Both the position numbers and the translations under genes were made by a program. A stretch of 64,000 nucleotides of DNA from Alcaligenaceae bacterium (GTDB lineage: Bacteria; Pseudomonadota; Gammaproteobacteria; Burkholderiales; Burkholderiaceae_B). Within the stretch, counting starts at the first letter, position 1. Every line of letters begins with the position of its first letter. The stretch lies in NCBI GenBank assembly GCA_013416445.1, contig JACCER010000009.1:1-64000 (forward strand), given 5' to 3'. Positions 24,569 through 34,170 of this stretch are shown here, in pieces. The notes under the pieces were generated by a model, which was not told the origin of the DNA, made no database searches, and saw only the letters and a program-made list of their open reading frames with translations.

Positions 24569-25551
24569 TGTTAAATATTCTTCGTTTTAATCTCCTTTTT
24601 CTGGCTTCCCGCCGCGCTGTCTTGCAGGGGGTCGCCGGCGTTGCACTGGTTCTGGCGGCGTCTGTGGGGTTTGCCTCCGAGGCCGCGCCTTTACGGGTAG
24701 TAGCCAGTTTTTCGATACTGGGCGACATGGTCAAAGAAGTAGGCGGGGAACGCATCGTTTTGTCCACCATAGTGGGCCCCAATAGCGACGCTCACTCGTT
24801 CGAGCCCACGCCCCAAGACGTCAAGGCCTTGGCCCAGGCGCAAGTGCTGGTCATCAATGGCCTGGATTTCGAAGGGTGGCTGCCACGCCTGATCCAGGCT
24901 GCAGGATTCAAGGGCGAACAGGTGCTGGCCAGCAAAGGGGTGGAAGTGCGCCATTTAAGCGCCATTGAGCAGGCGCGTCAGGCCAGTGCAGGCCATACTG
25001 ACCGCGAACATCATAACGATGTTGATCCCCATGCCTGGCAAAGCCTGACCAATGGCATGATTTACGTGAAAAACATTGCCGACGGCTTGTCGCAGGCTGA
25101 CCCCAAGTCGCGTGCCTATTATCAAAGCCGGGCACAGGCGTATATTGTCCAGATGAAAAAGCTGGATACCGAGATCAAGCAAACCTTCGAGGCCATTCCG
25201 CAAGATAAGCGCAAGGTCATTACCTCGCACGATGCCTTTGGCTATTTTGCGCAAGCCTACGGTATACAGTTTATTTCAGTGGTGGGTTTGTCCAACGAGG
25301 CTGAGCCTTCGGCCAAGGAAGTGGCTGCTATTATCGATATGGCCAAGAAACAACACATTTCAGGCGTATTCATCGAGAACACATCGAACTCCAAGCTGGC
25401 CAAGCAAATCGCCCGTGAAACCGGCGCCAAGGTGGGTGGTACTTTATATTCCGACGCGCTTGCGCCAGCCGACCAGCCCGCCGCCACGTATCTGGGCATG
25501 TTCAGCTGGAACGCCGGCCGCTTGAGTTACGTGTTGAGTTCTACGCCGTAA
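24568..25551 (+). CDS. znuA: Zinc ABC transporter substrate-binding protein
   Basis: 327 residues, cluster A-I metal binder. An unusually long N-terminus (SRRAVLQG, Tat-like, then a hydrophobic stretch) precedes the mature start EAAPLRVVASFSILGDMVKE. Metal ligands expected: His in SDAHSFEP, His in VDPHAWQS, His in TSHDAFGYF, and Asp near the end (LYSDAL). A short His/Asp loop (HTDREHHNDVD) replaces the long His-rich loop of E. coli ZnuA, so manganese cannot be excluded by sequence, but the Zur context favours zinc. The longer in-frame opening to 24166 lies inside znuB. Confidence 0.92.
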   Translation: MLNILRFNLLFLASRRAVLQGVAGVALVLAASVGFASEAAPLRVVASFSILGDMVKEVGGERIVLSTIVGPNSDAHSFEPTPQDVKALAQAQVLVINGLDFEGWLPRLIQAAGFKGEQVLASKGVEVRHLSAIEQARQASAGHTDREHHNDVDPHAWQSLTNGMIYVKNIADGLSQADPKSRAYYQSRAQAYIVQMKKLDTEIKQTFEAIPQDKRKVITSHDAFGYFAQAYGIQFISVVGLSNEAEPSAKEVAAIIDMAKKQHISGVFIENTSNSKLAKQIARETGAKVGGTLYSDALAPADQPAATYLGMFSWNAGRLSYVLSSTP

Positions 25552-25572
25552 GTCGCAGGCGTAATCCGACAA
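25551..25572 (+). repeat. Partial REP-like element
   Basis: AGTCGCAGGCGTAATCCGACAA: only the right half of the family palindrome, directly at the znuA stop and 30 bp from the convergent xerC stop. Confidence 0.6.
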
Positions 25573-25601
25573 AATCCGCGCCAGCAAATAGCCCGCCAGC
25601 A

Positions 25602-26555
25602 TCAAGGTTTGCGATTGGCTCGTGGATGTGCCTGGTCGTAGGCCTGGGCCAGGTGCTGGAAGTCGAGTCGGGTATAAATTTGGGTGGTGGAAATATTGGC
25701 ATGGCCCAGCAATTCCTGGACGGCCCGTAAGTCTTGCGCCGACTGCAGCATGTGGCTGGCGAAACTGTGGCGCAGGCTGTGTGGATGCACATGAACCGGC
25801 AAACCAACCAGTTCGGCCAGTTTATTCAGTTGCAATTGCACTACGCGCGGGCTGATGCGTTTGCCGCGCACACCTAAAAACAGCGCCGCCGAGTCGGCAT
25901 CGGGCGCCTTGTGCCTGGGCAGCAATTGATGCCTTATTTCCAGCCAACGCTGTGTTGCCTCGATGGCTTTTGTGCCTAGCGGCACGCTGCGCGTTTTATT
26001 GCCTTTGCCTTTGACAATGGCCTCTTTTTCTGTAAGTTGCAGCCAGCTTTGCGATTCGTATTGGTCGTGGCGGCTATAGCGCCAGTCAAGGCTGACCAGT
26101 TCAGCCAGGCGCAGGCCGCTGGAATACAGGATTTCGAACATGGCCTGGTCACGGCAATCGGTGGCGCTGCTGGGTTCCGGCAGGCCGGGTCGATCCAGCA
26201 GCACTTGTGCTTGCTCTACCGATAAGGCCTTGGGCAGGCTTTGTGGCGCCTTGGGCGCCCGTATGCCTGCCACAGGGTTGCAGGCCAGGCCTGCTGCAGG
26301 AGCCCACCATTGGAAAAAGCCGCGCCAGGCGGCCAGCGCGCGAGCCAGGCTACGGGGTTTGAGGCCCTGGCTGTGCATGCGCGCGATGGCATGACGTATG
26401 TGGCTTTCTGTATAGCTTTCAGGAGCGCTATCGGGATGGCGCTGGACTAAATGCCATAGGTCTTGCCGGTATCCCGCCAACGTGTGTGGCGAATACCTGC
26501 GATGGGCCTGCAAATGCAGCAGCCATTGCTCCATGGGTGCAGGCAGGGCGTGCAT
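25602..26555 (-). CDS. xerC: Tyrosine recombinase XerC
   Basis: 317 residues; resolves chromosome dimers at dif with XerD. N-terminal SAM-like core-binding domain at about residues 10-100, catalytic domain after. Catalytic residues: Arg in YSSGLRLAELVSLDW, Lys in a KGKGNKTR loop, HSLRHSFASHML (His, Arg), LGHANISTTQIYTRL (His, Tyr nucleophile). The ATG directly follows the DUF484 stop codon (TAAATG), part of a dapF-DUF484-xerC unit seen in many proteobacteria. Confidence 0.96.
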   Translation of the reverse strand: MHALPAPMEQWLLHLQAHRRYSPHTLAGYRQDLWHLVQRHPDSAPESYTESHIRHAIARMHSQGLKPRSLARALAAWRGFFQWWAPAAGLACNPVAGIRAPKAPQSLPKALSVEQAQVLLDRPGLPEPSSATDCRDQAMFEILYSSGLRLAELVSLDWRYSRHDQYESQSWLQLTEKEAIVKGKGNKTRSVPLGTKAIEATQRWLEIRHQLLPRHKAPDADSAALFLGVRGKRISPRVVQLQLNKLAELVGLPVHVHPHSLRHSFASHMLQSAQDLRAVQELLGHANISTTQIYTRLDFQHLAQAYDQAHPRANRKP

Positions 26556-27239
26556 TTAGGCGTATTGCTGGCTGTTGGGAGCTTGCAGGCGTAGCAGGCT
26601 GGCGCTGGCCAGTTCGTTGATGGTGTCAAGGAAGGCTGTGCCCATGTCGCTGGTAAAGCGTTCGGCGTCGTCTGAGCCCAGCACCAGCAGGCCGATGGGT
26701 TCGGTATGGCCGCGCGGGCGTAGCGCGATGATGGCCAGCGTAGCCGGCGGAGTGCCTAGCCAGGCGGCGACTTCCTGGTCGCCAAGCGGGCCGCAATAAG
26801 GCCTGAGCAGGTCGCGTGCGTAGCTGCGGATGGAATCGGTGACGTCTTGGTTGAATTCGCTGTCTTCCAGCTTGGACAGGTTCCAGACCCGCAGTGCGAT
26901 AGTGGGGAGATCGAATAAATCGCTCAGGCTGCGTACGATATGAGCAGGAATTTGTGCTGCGTCTTCTTCGCCCAGCATGCGACAGCACCACTGGGTGAGT
27001 GTCTGGCTGATCTTTTCGTTGCCGCTGGCATTGTGGACCAGGCCGGAAAGCTTCCACTCTAGGTCTTTGCTGCGGGCGCGCAAGGCCAGTATTTGCCGTT
27101 CGCCCAGTGAAATGGCGCGGGTTTCATTAGGATGAGGCACCCGCAGGTTGGCGAACAATTCGGCATGTTCCTGGAAAAACCCGGGGTTGTCCTGGAGGAA
27201 GAGCGCGATATTATCGGCGGTAAGGCTGCTTGTGGTCAT
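26556..27239 (-). CDS. DUF484 family protein (GAF-like)
   Basis: 227 residues. The N-terminal segment with DNIALFLQDNPGFFQEHAEL is the family signature; a short coiled coil follows (about residues 40-70) and then a GAF-like fold. Always found between dapF and xerC; its role is unknown. Start overlaps the dapF stop (ATGA) and stop abuts the xerC start. Confidence 0.9.
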   Translation of the reverse strand: MTTSSLTADNIALFLQDNPGFFQEHAELFANLRVPHPNETRAISLGERQILALRARSKDLEWKLSGLVHNASGNEKISQTLTQWCCRMLGEEDAAQIPAHIVRSLSDLFDLPTIALRVWNLSKLEDSEFNQDVTDSIRSYARDLLRPYCGPLGDQEVAAWLGTPPATLAIIALRPRGHTEPIGLLVLGSDDAERFTSDMGTAFLDTINELASASLLRLQAPNSQQYA

Positions 27240-28129
27240 GGTGGTGAGGAATCCTTGGTGTTGAACTGGCTGGTGAGGGCGTCAATATCGACCTCACCGG
27301 TAAATACGGTGATGGCCGGGCCGCTCATCAGGGTTGTGCCGTTGTCGTATGCTACCGTAAGCGCCCCGCCACGGGTAAGCACACGCACTGGGCTGTCGAG
27401 CAGGCCGCGCCGTATGCCGGCAATGGCCGCTGCGCAGGCGCCGGTGCCGCATGCCAGGGTTTCACCCGCGCCGCGCTCGTAAACGCGCAGCTTTATGGTG
27501 TTGCGGTCAATGACTTGCATAAACCCCGCATTGACGCGGTTGGCAAAGCGTGGGTGCGATTCGATCAGGGGGCCAGTAAGCGTCACGGTTGCAGTATGTA
27601 CGTCAGGGACGACTTGCACCGCATGCGGGTTGGAAATAGCCAGCAGCGACAATTGGGCCTGTTCGTGGCCGGGCAGCGGCAGAGACCAAAGGGTGTCGGC
27701 TCCGCAAGGGGTCGACAGGAGGTCTTGGGTATTGAAGGCGACAGCTTCGGGCCCGAACTGGCTGCTGCCCATGTCAACGGATATTTCGCCGCTATCGAGG
27801 CGGGTAAGGGTGATGAGACCGGTGCATATTTCGGCATGTAAAGGGTTGCGGCGCGATAGGCCTTGCTCGTGCACGAATTGCATGAAACAGCGGGCGCCAT
27901 TGCCGCAATGCTCGACCTCGCCACCGTCGGCGTTGAAAATACGGTAGCGGAAATCGGCTTCAGGGTGTGCTGGTGTATCGACCAGCAGCAATTGGTCGGC
28001 GCCGATGCCGAGATGGCGGTTTGCCAAGGCACGCGCACGCTCGGGGGTAAGTTCGATAGCTTGTCGCACACCGTCGAGCACTATGAAATCGTTGCCTGCG
28101 CCATGCATTTTTGCGAAGTTCCAAGTCAT
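27236..28129 (-). CDS. dapF: Diaminopimelate epimerase
   Basis: 297 residues. Converts LL- to meso-diaminopimelate for lysine and peptidoglycan. Two symmetric domains each provide a catalytic Cys: EHCGNGARCFMQF (about residues 76-88) and LACGTGACAAAI (about 232-243). The N-terminal FAKMHGAGNDFIVLDG is diagnostic. First gene of the dapF-DUF484-xerC operon. Confidence 0.97.
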   Translation of the reverse strand: MTWNFAKMHGAGNDFIVLDGVRQAIELTPERARALANRHLGIGADQLLLVDTPAHPEADFRYRIFNADGGEVEHCGNGARCFMQFVHEQGLSRRNPLHAEICTGLITLTRLDSGEISVDMGSSQFGPEAVAFNTQDLLSTPCGADTLWSLPLPGHEQAQLSLLAISNPHAVQVVPDVHTATVTLTGPLIESHPRFANRVNAGFMQVIDRNTIKLRVYERGAGETLACGTGACAAAIAGIRRGLLDSPVRVLTRGGALTVAYDNGTTLMSGPAITVFTGEVDIDALTSQFNTKDSSPP

Positions 28130-28202
28130 ACTGGAATTATCCCGGATTAGCGGTGATTTGTCTGGTGTTGCCGGGTATGAATTTGATTGTTACGAGCTTG
28201 GT

Positions 28203-28233
28203 GCCGGATTACGCGTTGTCGTGCTAATCCGTC
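28203..28233 (-). repeat. REP-like inverted repeat (diverged)
   Basis: GCCGGATTACGC...GCTAATCCGTC between dapF and the acyltransferase gene. A further half (CCCGGATTAGCGG) occurs at 28141-28153. Confidence 0.65.
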
Positions 28234-28277
28234 ACCTGCCGCGCATCCAGTGGACACTGCCACAACCCGTTGCTTAT

Positions 28278-29171
28278 TCAATAAATCTTGGCTTCGCCCT
28301 CGGGGCGGGTCTTGAAGCGGCGATGTACCCAGTAATACTGAGGAGGATCTGGGCGTATCCAGTCTTCGATCAGCCGATTCAAGCGGGCAGTTGCCTGTTG
28401 TGGGCTTTGTTCGCCAGGGAAATCTTCAAGAGGAGGCAGCACCGCGACATGGTATTTGCCGGTAGCGGTATCCAGCCGGCTGGTGATAGGCACAACAGCA
28501 GCATCCCAGGTTTTTGCAATTTGTGCCGTGGCCAGCAAGGTAGCGGCCGGCACATTGAAAAATGGCGCAAAGGTGGCGCCGGCACTGCCGAAATCCATAT
28601 CAGGCAGGTAGTACACAGGTATGCCGTTGCGCAGGTGACGAATCAGGCCGCGGACCCCGTCGTGGCGACTGACCAGATTGACCTGGTTGAAGCGGCCACG
28701 ACCCTCGCGTACCAACTGGTCGATATCGGGATCGCTTTGGCGCGTATACATGGTGGCTGATTCATGCAAAAACATGGTCAGCCGGGTTGCGGCAGCGTCC
28801 AGGCCAATAAAATGCGGCGCCAGCAGGATGATTTTGCGCTTGGCCTTAAGCAGGGCATCAAGGTGCTCGAGGCCGGTAATGGGGATGGTGGCCTGTATGG
28901 TCGAGGGCTGGCCGAACCAGAACAGACCGCGATCAACCACCGATTGCGCCAGCAGGTAAAAGTGCTGGCGCAGCCAGACCTCGCGGTCTTGTGGCGAACG
29001 TTCAGGAAAACACAGCGCCAGGTTGGTACGCACGATATGCGCGCGTGAGCGCATCAGCTTGCGCGCCAGCCAAGCAAGCACATGCGCCCAGCGTTGGCGA
29101 GTGCGTATAGGGCAGTGGCCCAGGTAAGAAAAAAAAGCACGCAGAAAAGGGAGTTTGTTCAGCTTCATCAA
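28278..29171 (-). CDS. Lipid A biosynthesis acyltransferase (LpxL/LpxM family), second copy
   Basis: 297 residues. Late acyltransferase adding a secondary acyl chain to Kdo-lipid IVA at the inner membrane. N-terminal hydrophobic segment, then the catalytic HX4D motif in LLAPHFIGLDAAATRL at about residues 117-132, and the YLPDMDFG substrate motif. Overlaps the upstream homologue by four bases (ATGA), so the two are coupled and presumably act on different acyl positions. Confidence 0.92.
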   Translation of the reverse strand: MMKLNKLPFLRAFFSYLGHCPIRTRQRWAHVLAWLARKLMRSRAHIVRTNLALCFPERSPQDREVWLRQHFYLLAQSVVDRGLFWFGQPSTIQATIPITGLEHLDALLKAKRKIILLAPHFIGLDAAATRLTMFLHESATMYTRQSDPDIDQLVREGRGRFNQVNLVSRHDGVRGLIRHLRNGIPVYYLPDMDFGSAGATFAPFFNVPAATLLATAQIAKTWDAAVVPITSRLDTATGKYHVAVLPPLEDFPGEQSPQQATARLNRLIEDWIRPDPPQYYWVHRRFKTRPEGEAKIY

Positions 29172-30019
29172 GGTGTGTCCGCAGGGCGTGGCGGGGCTCC
29201 TTTAGGGATTTTGTAGCGGTTGTAGCTCCAGAGATACTGCTGGGGAAAGCGTCGGATCAGCGTTTCCATGGCGCTGTTGATGGCGGTGGATAAGGCCAGG
29301 GCCTCGGTGGGCAAGGGTTCGGGCAGCCTGACGTAATGAATGCGCCAGCCTTGGCCTCTTGGCAGACGCTCGCCAGCGGTAAGGATAACGGCGACACCGG
29401 TTTGTACAGCCAACTTGCCGGCCAGTGTCATGGTATAGGCGGGTTTATCGAAAAAGGGCGCCCAGACGCCGTCGCCACTGCCAGGCACCTGATCAGGCAA
29501 CATGCCCACGGCTTCGCCGCGTTTCAAGGCGCGCACGAATTCACGCACCCCCTGCATCGTTGCCGGCACGGCTTTCAGCCCGGACGTATTACGCGCTTGC
29601 TCCATGACGGGTTCCAGAAACGCCTGGCGTGGCGGCCTGTACATGACGGTGATGGGGCCATGCTGGATGAGATAGCGCGCGGTGATTTCAAAGCAGCCCA
29701 AGTGGGGCGTAAGGTAAAGAATGCCGCGGCCTTCGGCCAGCGCGGCATGGACTACGGCGTTGTCGTCGCTATGCACTTTTTGCAGGCATTGCGTGGTTTG
29801 CAGCCAGACCTTGGGTGTTTCCAGAATCATGGCGCCGGTTTGCGCTGCCGCATTGCGGGCAAAGGCAGGGTCGGTATAGCCCGCCTGCCTGGCATTGGCC
29901 TGCAGGCGCTTGCGATAGCGCCCTGGCCAGGCGTAAATCAGGCGCCCTGTGCAACGGCCGATTCCGTGTAAAACGGGCAAAGGCAGCGACGCCAGAAAAC
30001 GAAATATAGCCAGGAGCAT
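29168..30019 (-). CDS. Lipid A biosynthesis acyltransferase (LpxL/LpxM family), first copy
   Basis: 283 residues. N-terminal membrane anchor (LLAIFRFLASLPLPVLHGIG). The catalytic motif is HLGCFE (HX4E rather than HX4D) in YLTPHLGCFEITARYL at about residues 100-115, followed by MYRPPRQ and the MLPDQVPG motif. The Glu variant occurs in other lysophospholipid-type acyltransferases. Divergent from metK with 248 bp between. Confidence 0.92.
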   Translation of the reverse strand: MLLAIFRFLASLPLPVLHGIGRCTGRLIYAWPGRYRKRLQANARQAGYTDPAFARNAAAQTGAMILETPKVWLQTTQCLQKVHSDDNAVVHAALAEGRGILYLTPHLGCFEITARYLIQHGPITVMYRPPRQAFLEPVMEQARNTSGLKAVPATMQGVREFVRALKRGEAVGMLPDQVPGSGDGVWAPFFDKPAYTMTLAGKLAVQTGVAVILTAGERLPRGQGWRIHYVRLPEPLPTEALALSTAINSAMETLIRRFPQQYLWSYNRYKIPKGAPPRPADTP

Positions 30020-30113
30020 GAGACGCTAATAACCCTTGTGTGGTAAGTGTGGCAAAGTAATTTTCCGTATTTTCGCTTAAAATACTATTTATCGCTGAGT
30101 TAACCGACAACTT

Positions 30114-30161
30114 GCGGAGCGATCGCACCCCGTGTTCACGTGCAGGGTGCAAAAAAACCGC
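30114..30161 (+). other. Structured 5' leader element upstream of metK
   Basis: Nested complementarity: GCGG (30114) with CCGC (30158), GCACCC (30125) with GGGTGC (30145), and CGTG (30131) with CACG (30137), followed by CTAAAGCG. It lies about 107-154 bp before the GTG start of metK. Regulatory RNAs often precede metK, but I cannot match this to a named riboswitch class. Confidence 0.4.
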
Positions 30162-30267
30162 TAAAGCGTCGCGCCCTGATTTCTACTGCTATGCAGGCAT
30201 CCGAGGTGCAACGCGTTTCGTTCAATCTCCGTGCTGGGCAACCAGTATTTCTACAGGACGCATCGCC

Positions 30268-31431
30268 GTGGCAAATCACGACTTTCTTTTCACATCCGAA
30301 TCCGTATCCGAGGGTCATCCCGACAAGGTCGCCGACCAAATCTCCGATTCCATTCTAGACGCCATTTTTACCCAAGACCCAAATGCCCGCGTAGCCGCTG
30401 AAACGCTATGCAATACTGGTCTGGTGGTATTGGCTGGCGAAATCACCACCACCGCCAATGTCGACTACATTCAGGTTGCGCGCGATACCATCAAGCGCAT
30501 CGGCTACGACAACACCGAATACGGCATCGACTACAAAGGCTGCGCAGTATTGGTGGCCTACGACAAGCAATCGCCCGATATCGCCCAGGGCGTAGACCGC
30601 CCTGAAGAAGAGATCCTGAATCAGGGCGCCGGTGACCAGGGCCTGATGTTCGGCTATGCCTGCGACGAAACCCCCGATCTCATGCCAGCCCCTATCTGGT
30701 ACGCGCATCGCCTTATGCAGCGCCAAAGCGAACTGCGCAAAGATGGCCGTCTGCCTTGGCTGCGCCCCGATGCCAAGTCGCAGGTCACTTTCCGCTATGT
30801 CGATGGCAAGCCTGTAGAGGTTGATACCGTTGTGCTGTCTACCCAGCATGCGCCTGATGTCTCGCAAGCCGAGATTCACGAAGCAGTCATTGAAAACATC
30901 ATCAAGCCCAGCTTTCCTGAAGGCCTGCTTACCGCGTCGACCAAATTCATGGTCAATCCCACGGGCGTGTTCATTATTGGTGGCCCGCAGGGTGACTGCG
31001 GCCTGACCGGGCGCAAGATTATTGTTGACACTTACGGCGGCGCCTGCCCGCATGGCGGCGGTGCTTTTTCGGGCAAGGACCCATCCAAGGTTGATCGCTC
31101 GGCCGCTTATGCCGCCCGTTATGTCGCCAAGAATATTGTTGCGGCAGGCCTGGCACGCCAGTGCCAGGTGCAGATCAGCTATGCCATAGGCGTGGCCGAG
31201 CCCATCAACATCACGGTTTATACAGAAGGCACTGGCATTATCCCCGATCACCAGATCGAGCGGCTGGTGCGCGAACACTTCGACCTGCGTCCCAAGGGCA
31301 TTATCAACATGCTGAATCTGTTGCGCCCCATTTATGCCAAAACTGCGGCATATGGGCATTTTGGTCGCTCCGAGCCAGAGTTCAGTTGGGAAGCCACTGA
31401 CAAGGTTCAGCTGTTAAGGCAGGCCGCTTAA
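30268..31431 (+). CDS. metK: S-adenosylmethionine synthetase
   Basis: 387 residues from the GTG at 30268; this start gives the family's usual length and N-terminus ([18 protein letters not shown]). Makes SAM from methionine and ATP. ATP/metal motifs: [24 protein letters not shown] (about residues 118-129), and the phosphate loop [17 protein letters not shown] at about 262-278. With ahcY and metF nearby it forms a methyl-cycle neighbourhood. Its 3' end overlaps the convergent DUF2478 gene by 50 bp. Confidence 0.97.
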   Translation: MANHDFLFTSESVSEGHPDKVADQISDSILDAIFTQDPNARVAAETLCNTGLVVLAGEITTTANVDYIQVARDTIKRIGYDNTEYGIDYKGCAVLVAYDKQSPDIAQGVDRPEEEILNQGAGDQGLMFGYACDETPDLMPAPIWYAHRLMQRQSELRKDGRLPWLRPDAKSQVTFRYVDGKPVEVDTVVLSTQHAPDVSQAEIHEAVIENIIKPSFPEGLLTASTKFMVNPTGVFIIGGPQGDCGLTGRKIIVDTYGGACPHGGGAFSGKDPSKVDRSAAYAARYVAKNIVAAGLARQCQVQISYAIGVAEPINITVYTEGTGIIPDHQIERLVREHFDLRPKGIINMLNLLRPIYAKTAAYGHFGRSEPEFSWEATDKVQLLRQAA

Positions 31432-31963
31432 GCGCCAGTGGTGCGCATGCCTGTGGCAAGCCAAAATACCATGCCTGTACCGCGGCCTCGTCTGGCGGTA
31501 GTGCGGTAGCCAGGCCGCCGTTAAAGGCATTCCAGGCGTCCAGGTATTTGGCCTCGACGACGGTTATCAAAGGGATGCCCGCGCTTATCAGCGCCAGCAT
31601 GTCGCTTGCAAAACCGTCGCCTTTGGCTTCCAGCATGCCGAATCGGTTCACGAACACCAGTTCAGCACTATCGGCGCCGGCTTTGCGCAAGATGGCGGTT
31701 GCGTCGGCAATGGCGCCGGAATTCAGGCAGCAACCCCGGCTGTCTGCGCCGCGATCCTGGGATATCGTCAGGTTGGCGCCATCGGCCACATTGATAATGC
31801 CCATGCGCCGCGATCCGTTTTCGTTGCGGGTTTCGCGTGCCTGCACGACGCCCTGGGCACGTACGCCAAGTTTACGCAGTTGGGTCGCGAAACGTAGCAG
31901 GATTTCGTCGGATGGGTCTTCTTTGCTTGTGCGGTGTATGGCCGCCAGCGCAATGTGGGTCAT
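31382..31963 (-). CDS. DUF2478 family protein
   Basis: 193 residues from [18 protein letters not shown] lies upstream, and the in-frame extension to 32077 adds a low-homology stretch. Conserved family blocks: [52 protein letters not shown] and AGIPLITVV. The fold is P-loop NTPase-like but no Walker A is visible. Function unknown. Its last 16 codons are antisense to the end of metK. Confidence 0.8.
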   Translation of the reverse strand: MTHIALAAIHRTSKEDPSDEILLRFATQLRKLGVRAQGVVQARETRNENGSRRMGIINVADGANLTISQDRGADSRGCCLNSGAIADATAILRKAGADSAELVFVNRFGMLEAKGDGFASDMLALISAGIPLITVVEAKYLDAWNAFNGGLATALPPDEAAVQAWYFGLPQACAPLALKRPALTAEPCQWLPN

Positions 31964-32124
31964 GCTGGTGCAATCCTGTTGATTGAGGATGAGCTGAATT
32001 ACGCAGGCCTGTACCGCCATGTGTGCAGTACCGGTGGCGGTACAGGCGCCTGTAACATCATAAACGCCCGCCTTCAATAGGGGTATATTTTAACAGCGCA
32101 TCCAGTAATGCTACATTTGCTTCC

Positions 32125-32340
32125 ATGACGAATCCTTCCCCCAAGCGTGACAACAACCGCGTTCTCCACGCTACCGATTCCCCTTGCGTTGCCGTGTGTT
32201 CCACGTTGTACGATGACATCTGCCGTGGTTGCGGCCGCACCGCCATGGAAGTCGCCAATTGGGTGTTTCTCGACGATGCCGAAAAAAAACAGATATGGCA
32301 GCGTATTACCGAGCAAGGCTATCCTCGCCGTAAAAGCTAG
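32125..32340 (+). CDS. DUF1289 family small Cys-rich protein
   Basis: 71 residues. The family signature SPCVAVCSTLYDDICRGCGR has four cysteines, suggesting an iron-sulfur or zinc site. It ends with EVANWVFLDDAEKKQIWQRI. Function unknown; the gene is divergent from DUF2478 and precedes the ahcY riboswitch region. Confidence 0.9.
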   Translation: MTNPSPKRDNNRVLHATDSPCVAVCSTLYDDICRGCGRTAMEVANWVFLDDAEKKQIWQRITEQGYPRRKS

Positions 32341-32421
32341 TATCAGCCGGGATTATGCCGCGCTTGCCTGGTTGCAGCCTAATCCGACCAACAGCTTCCC
32401 AAGTGCGCTACAATTCAGCCT

Positions 32422-32493
32422 TCCTGAGGGGCGCTGCAACGGGGCCGGATCTGAAGCCAGCTGGCTTTTCAGCACCACCCGCTAGGCTCGGGA
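32422..32493 (+). ncRNA. SAH riboswitch controlling ahcY
   Basis: The conserved core CTGAGGGGCGCTGCAACGG (32424-32442) and the closing segment GGCTCGGGA (32485-32493) match the S-adenosylhomocysteine riboswitch. P1 forms between TCCTGAG (32422-32428) and CTCGGGA (32487-32493). It lies about 100 bp before the ahcY start. SAH binding is known to turn ahcY expression on so that toxic SAH is cleared. Confidence 0.9.
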
Positions 32494-32591
32494 CTGTCTT
32501 TTGTTCAACTGCGCTCATCATTCCCTGTACCAGGCGAAGATGAGCCATTGTTGCAACACTTTTGTCGGTACAGGTTTATTGGAATAAAACC

Positions 32592-34010
32592 ATGAACACT
32601 GTTGCTGACGCCGCATTTTCCGACTACAAAATTGCCGATATCGCCCTGGCTGGCTGGGGGCGTCGTGAAATCGCCATTGCCGAAACTGAAATGCCTGGCC
32701 TCATGGCCACGCGCGAAGAATATGCGGCATCCCAACCCCTGAAGGGCGCGCGCATTGCCGGTAGCCTGCACATGACCATCCAGACCGCCGTGCTGATCGA
32801 AACTCTGCAAGCCCTTGGGGCCGAAGTGCGTTGGGCATCGTGCAATATCTTTTCCACACAAGATCATGCCGCCGCCGCCATTGCTTCCACGAACACACCG
32901 GTATTCGCCATCAAGGGCGAATCGCTGGAAGACTACTGGGCATACACCCACCAGATTTTCCAATGGCCCAACGGCGAACATGCCAACATGATTCTTGATG
33001 ATGGCGGCGACGCCACCGTGTTGCTGCACTTGGGCACCAAGGCTGAAACCAACATCTCGGTGCTGGACAAGCCCACCAGCGAAGAAGAACGTGTATTGTT
33101 TGCCTCGATCAAGGCTACGCTCAAAACCGATCCCACGTGGTATTCCACGCGCCTGGCCCAAATCAAAGGCGTTACCGAAGAAACCACCACGGGCGTGCAT
33201 CGCCTGTATCAAATGTCGAAAAAGGGCGAATTGGCCTTTCCCGGCATCAACGTCAATGATTCCGTCACCAAATCCAAATTCGACAACCTGTACGGTTGCC
33301 GCGAGTCGCTGGTCGACGGTATCAAGCGCGCAACCGACGTCATGATCGCCGGCAAAATAGCCGTGGTTTGCGGCTTTGGCGATGTGGGCAAGGGTTGCGC
33401 GCAAGCTTTGTCGGCATTGCGCGCCCAGGTCTGGGTAACCGAAGTCGATCCCATTTGCGCCTTGCAGGCCTCCATGGAAGGCTATCGTGTCGTCACCCTG
33501 GAAGAAGCCGCTGATAAAGCTGATATTTTCGTGACTGCCACAGGTAATTATCATGTGATCACACGCGCTCACATGGACGTCATGAAAGACCAGGCCATTA
33601 TTTGCAATATTGGTCACTTCGACAACGAAATCGATGTTGCCGCCATCGAAGACCTGCAGTGGGAAGAAATCAAGCCCCAGGTTGATCACGTTATTTTCCC
33701 CGACGGCAAGCGCATTATCCTGCTGGCCAAGGGGCGCCTGGTGAATCTGGGTTGCGCGACAGGACATCCTTCGTTTGTGATGTCGGCGTCGTTTACCAAC
33801 CAGACCATCGCCCAAATCGAATTGTTCACGCGTGGGGAAGCCTACAAAAAAGGCCAGGTTTATGTGCTGCCCAAGCACTTGGACGAAAAAGTCGCACGCT
33901 TGCACCTGAAGAAACTGGGTGTAAACCTGACTGAATTGCGCCAGGATCAGGCTGATTACATCAACGTGCCAGTCACAGGGCCTTACAAGCCTGAACACTA
34001 CCGCTATTAA
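32592..34010 (+). CDS. ahcY: Adenosylhomocysteinase (SAH hydrolase)
   Basis: 472 residues from [16 protein letters not shown]. Splits SAH into homocysteine and adenosine. NAD-binding motif [14 protein letters not shown] at about residues 257-270; other hallmarks are [28 protein letters not shown] and the C-terminal KPEHYRY with its conserved Lys and Tyr. Contains the roughly 40-residue insert typical of long-type bacterial enzymes (about 130-170). Under the SAH riboswitch; metF lies downstream. Confidence 0.98.
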   Translation: MNTVADAAFSDYKIADIALAGWGRREIAIAETEMPGLMATREEYAASQPLKGARIAGSLHMTIQTAVLIETLQALGAEVRWASCNIFSTQDHAAAAIASTNTPVFAIKGESLEDYWAYTHQIFQWPNGEHANMILDDGGDATVLLHLGTKAETNISVLDKPTSEEERVLFASIKATLKTDPTWYSTRLAQIKGVTEETTTGVHRLYQMSKKGELAFPGINVNDSVTKSKFDNLYGCRESLVDGIKRATDVMIAGKIAVVCGFGDVGKGCAQALSALRAQVWVTEVDPICALQASMEGYRVVTLEEAADKADIFVTATGNYHVITRAHMDVMKDQAIICNIGHFDNEIDVAAIEDLQWEEIKPQVDHVIFPDGKRIILLAKGRLVNLGCATGHPSFVMSASFTNQTIAQIELFTRGEAYKKGQVYVLPKHLDEKVARLHLKKLGVNLTELRQDQADYINVPVTGPYKPEHYRY

Positions 34011-34078
34011 TTAGTTCGGTATATTGGTTGGGTCGATGCAGCGTTGTCAGATGATGGTATGCCATCGGTATTGAAGTC

Positions 34079-34113
34079 GTAGGTCGGATTGGCGCGAAGC
34101 GTGTAATCCGACA
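34079..34113 (+). repeat. REP-like inverted repeat
   Basis: GTAGGTCGGATTGGCGCG-AAGC-GTGTAATCCGACAA between ahcY and the membrane protein gene, about 70 bp after the ahcY stop. Confidence 0.85.
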
Positions 34114-34170
34114 ACGCTACTGGCTTGGCCTTATCGCCATTAAGCAGCGCTTACTAAGGAGCATTACGCC

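Noticed and set aside
30114-30267. SAM-II type riboswitch before metK
   Set aside because: Only the short GCTAAA word is shared; I could not place the full conserved core, so it is reported only as a structured leader.
32346-32392. Further REP-like element after the DUF1289 gene
   Set aside because: CCGGGATTATGCC...CTAATCCGACC has degenerate arms and unequal spacing; too weak to list as a repeat.
32505-33998. 497-residue antisense ORF opposite ahcY
   Set aside because: ahcY is certain on the plus strand; the minus frame is open because of codon bias and shows no family features.
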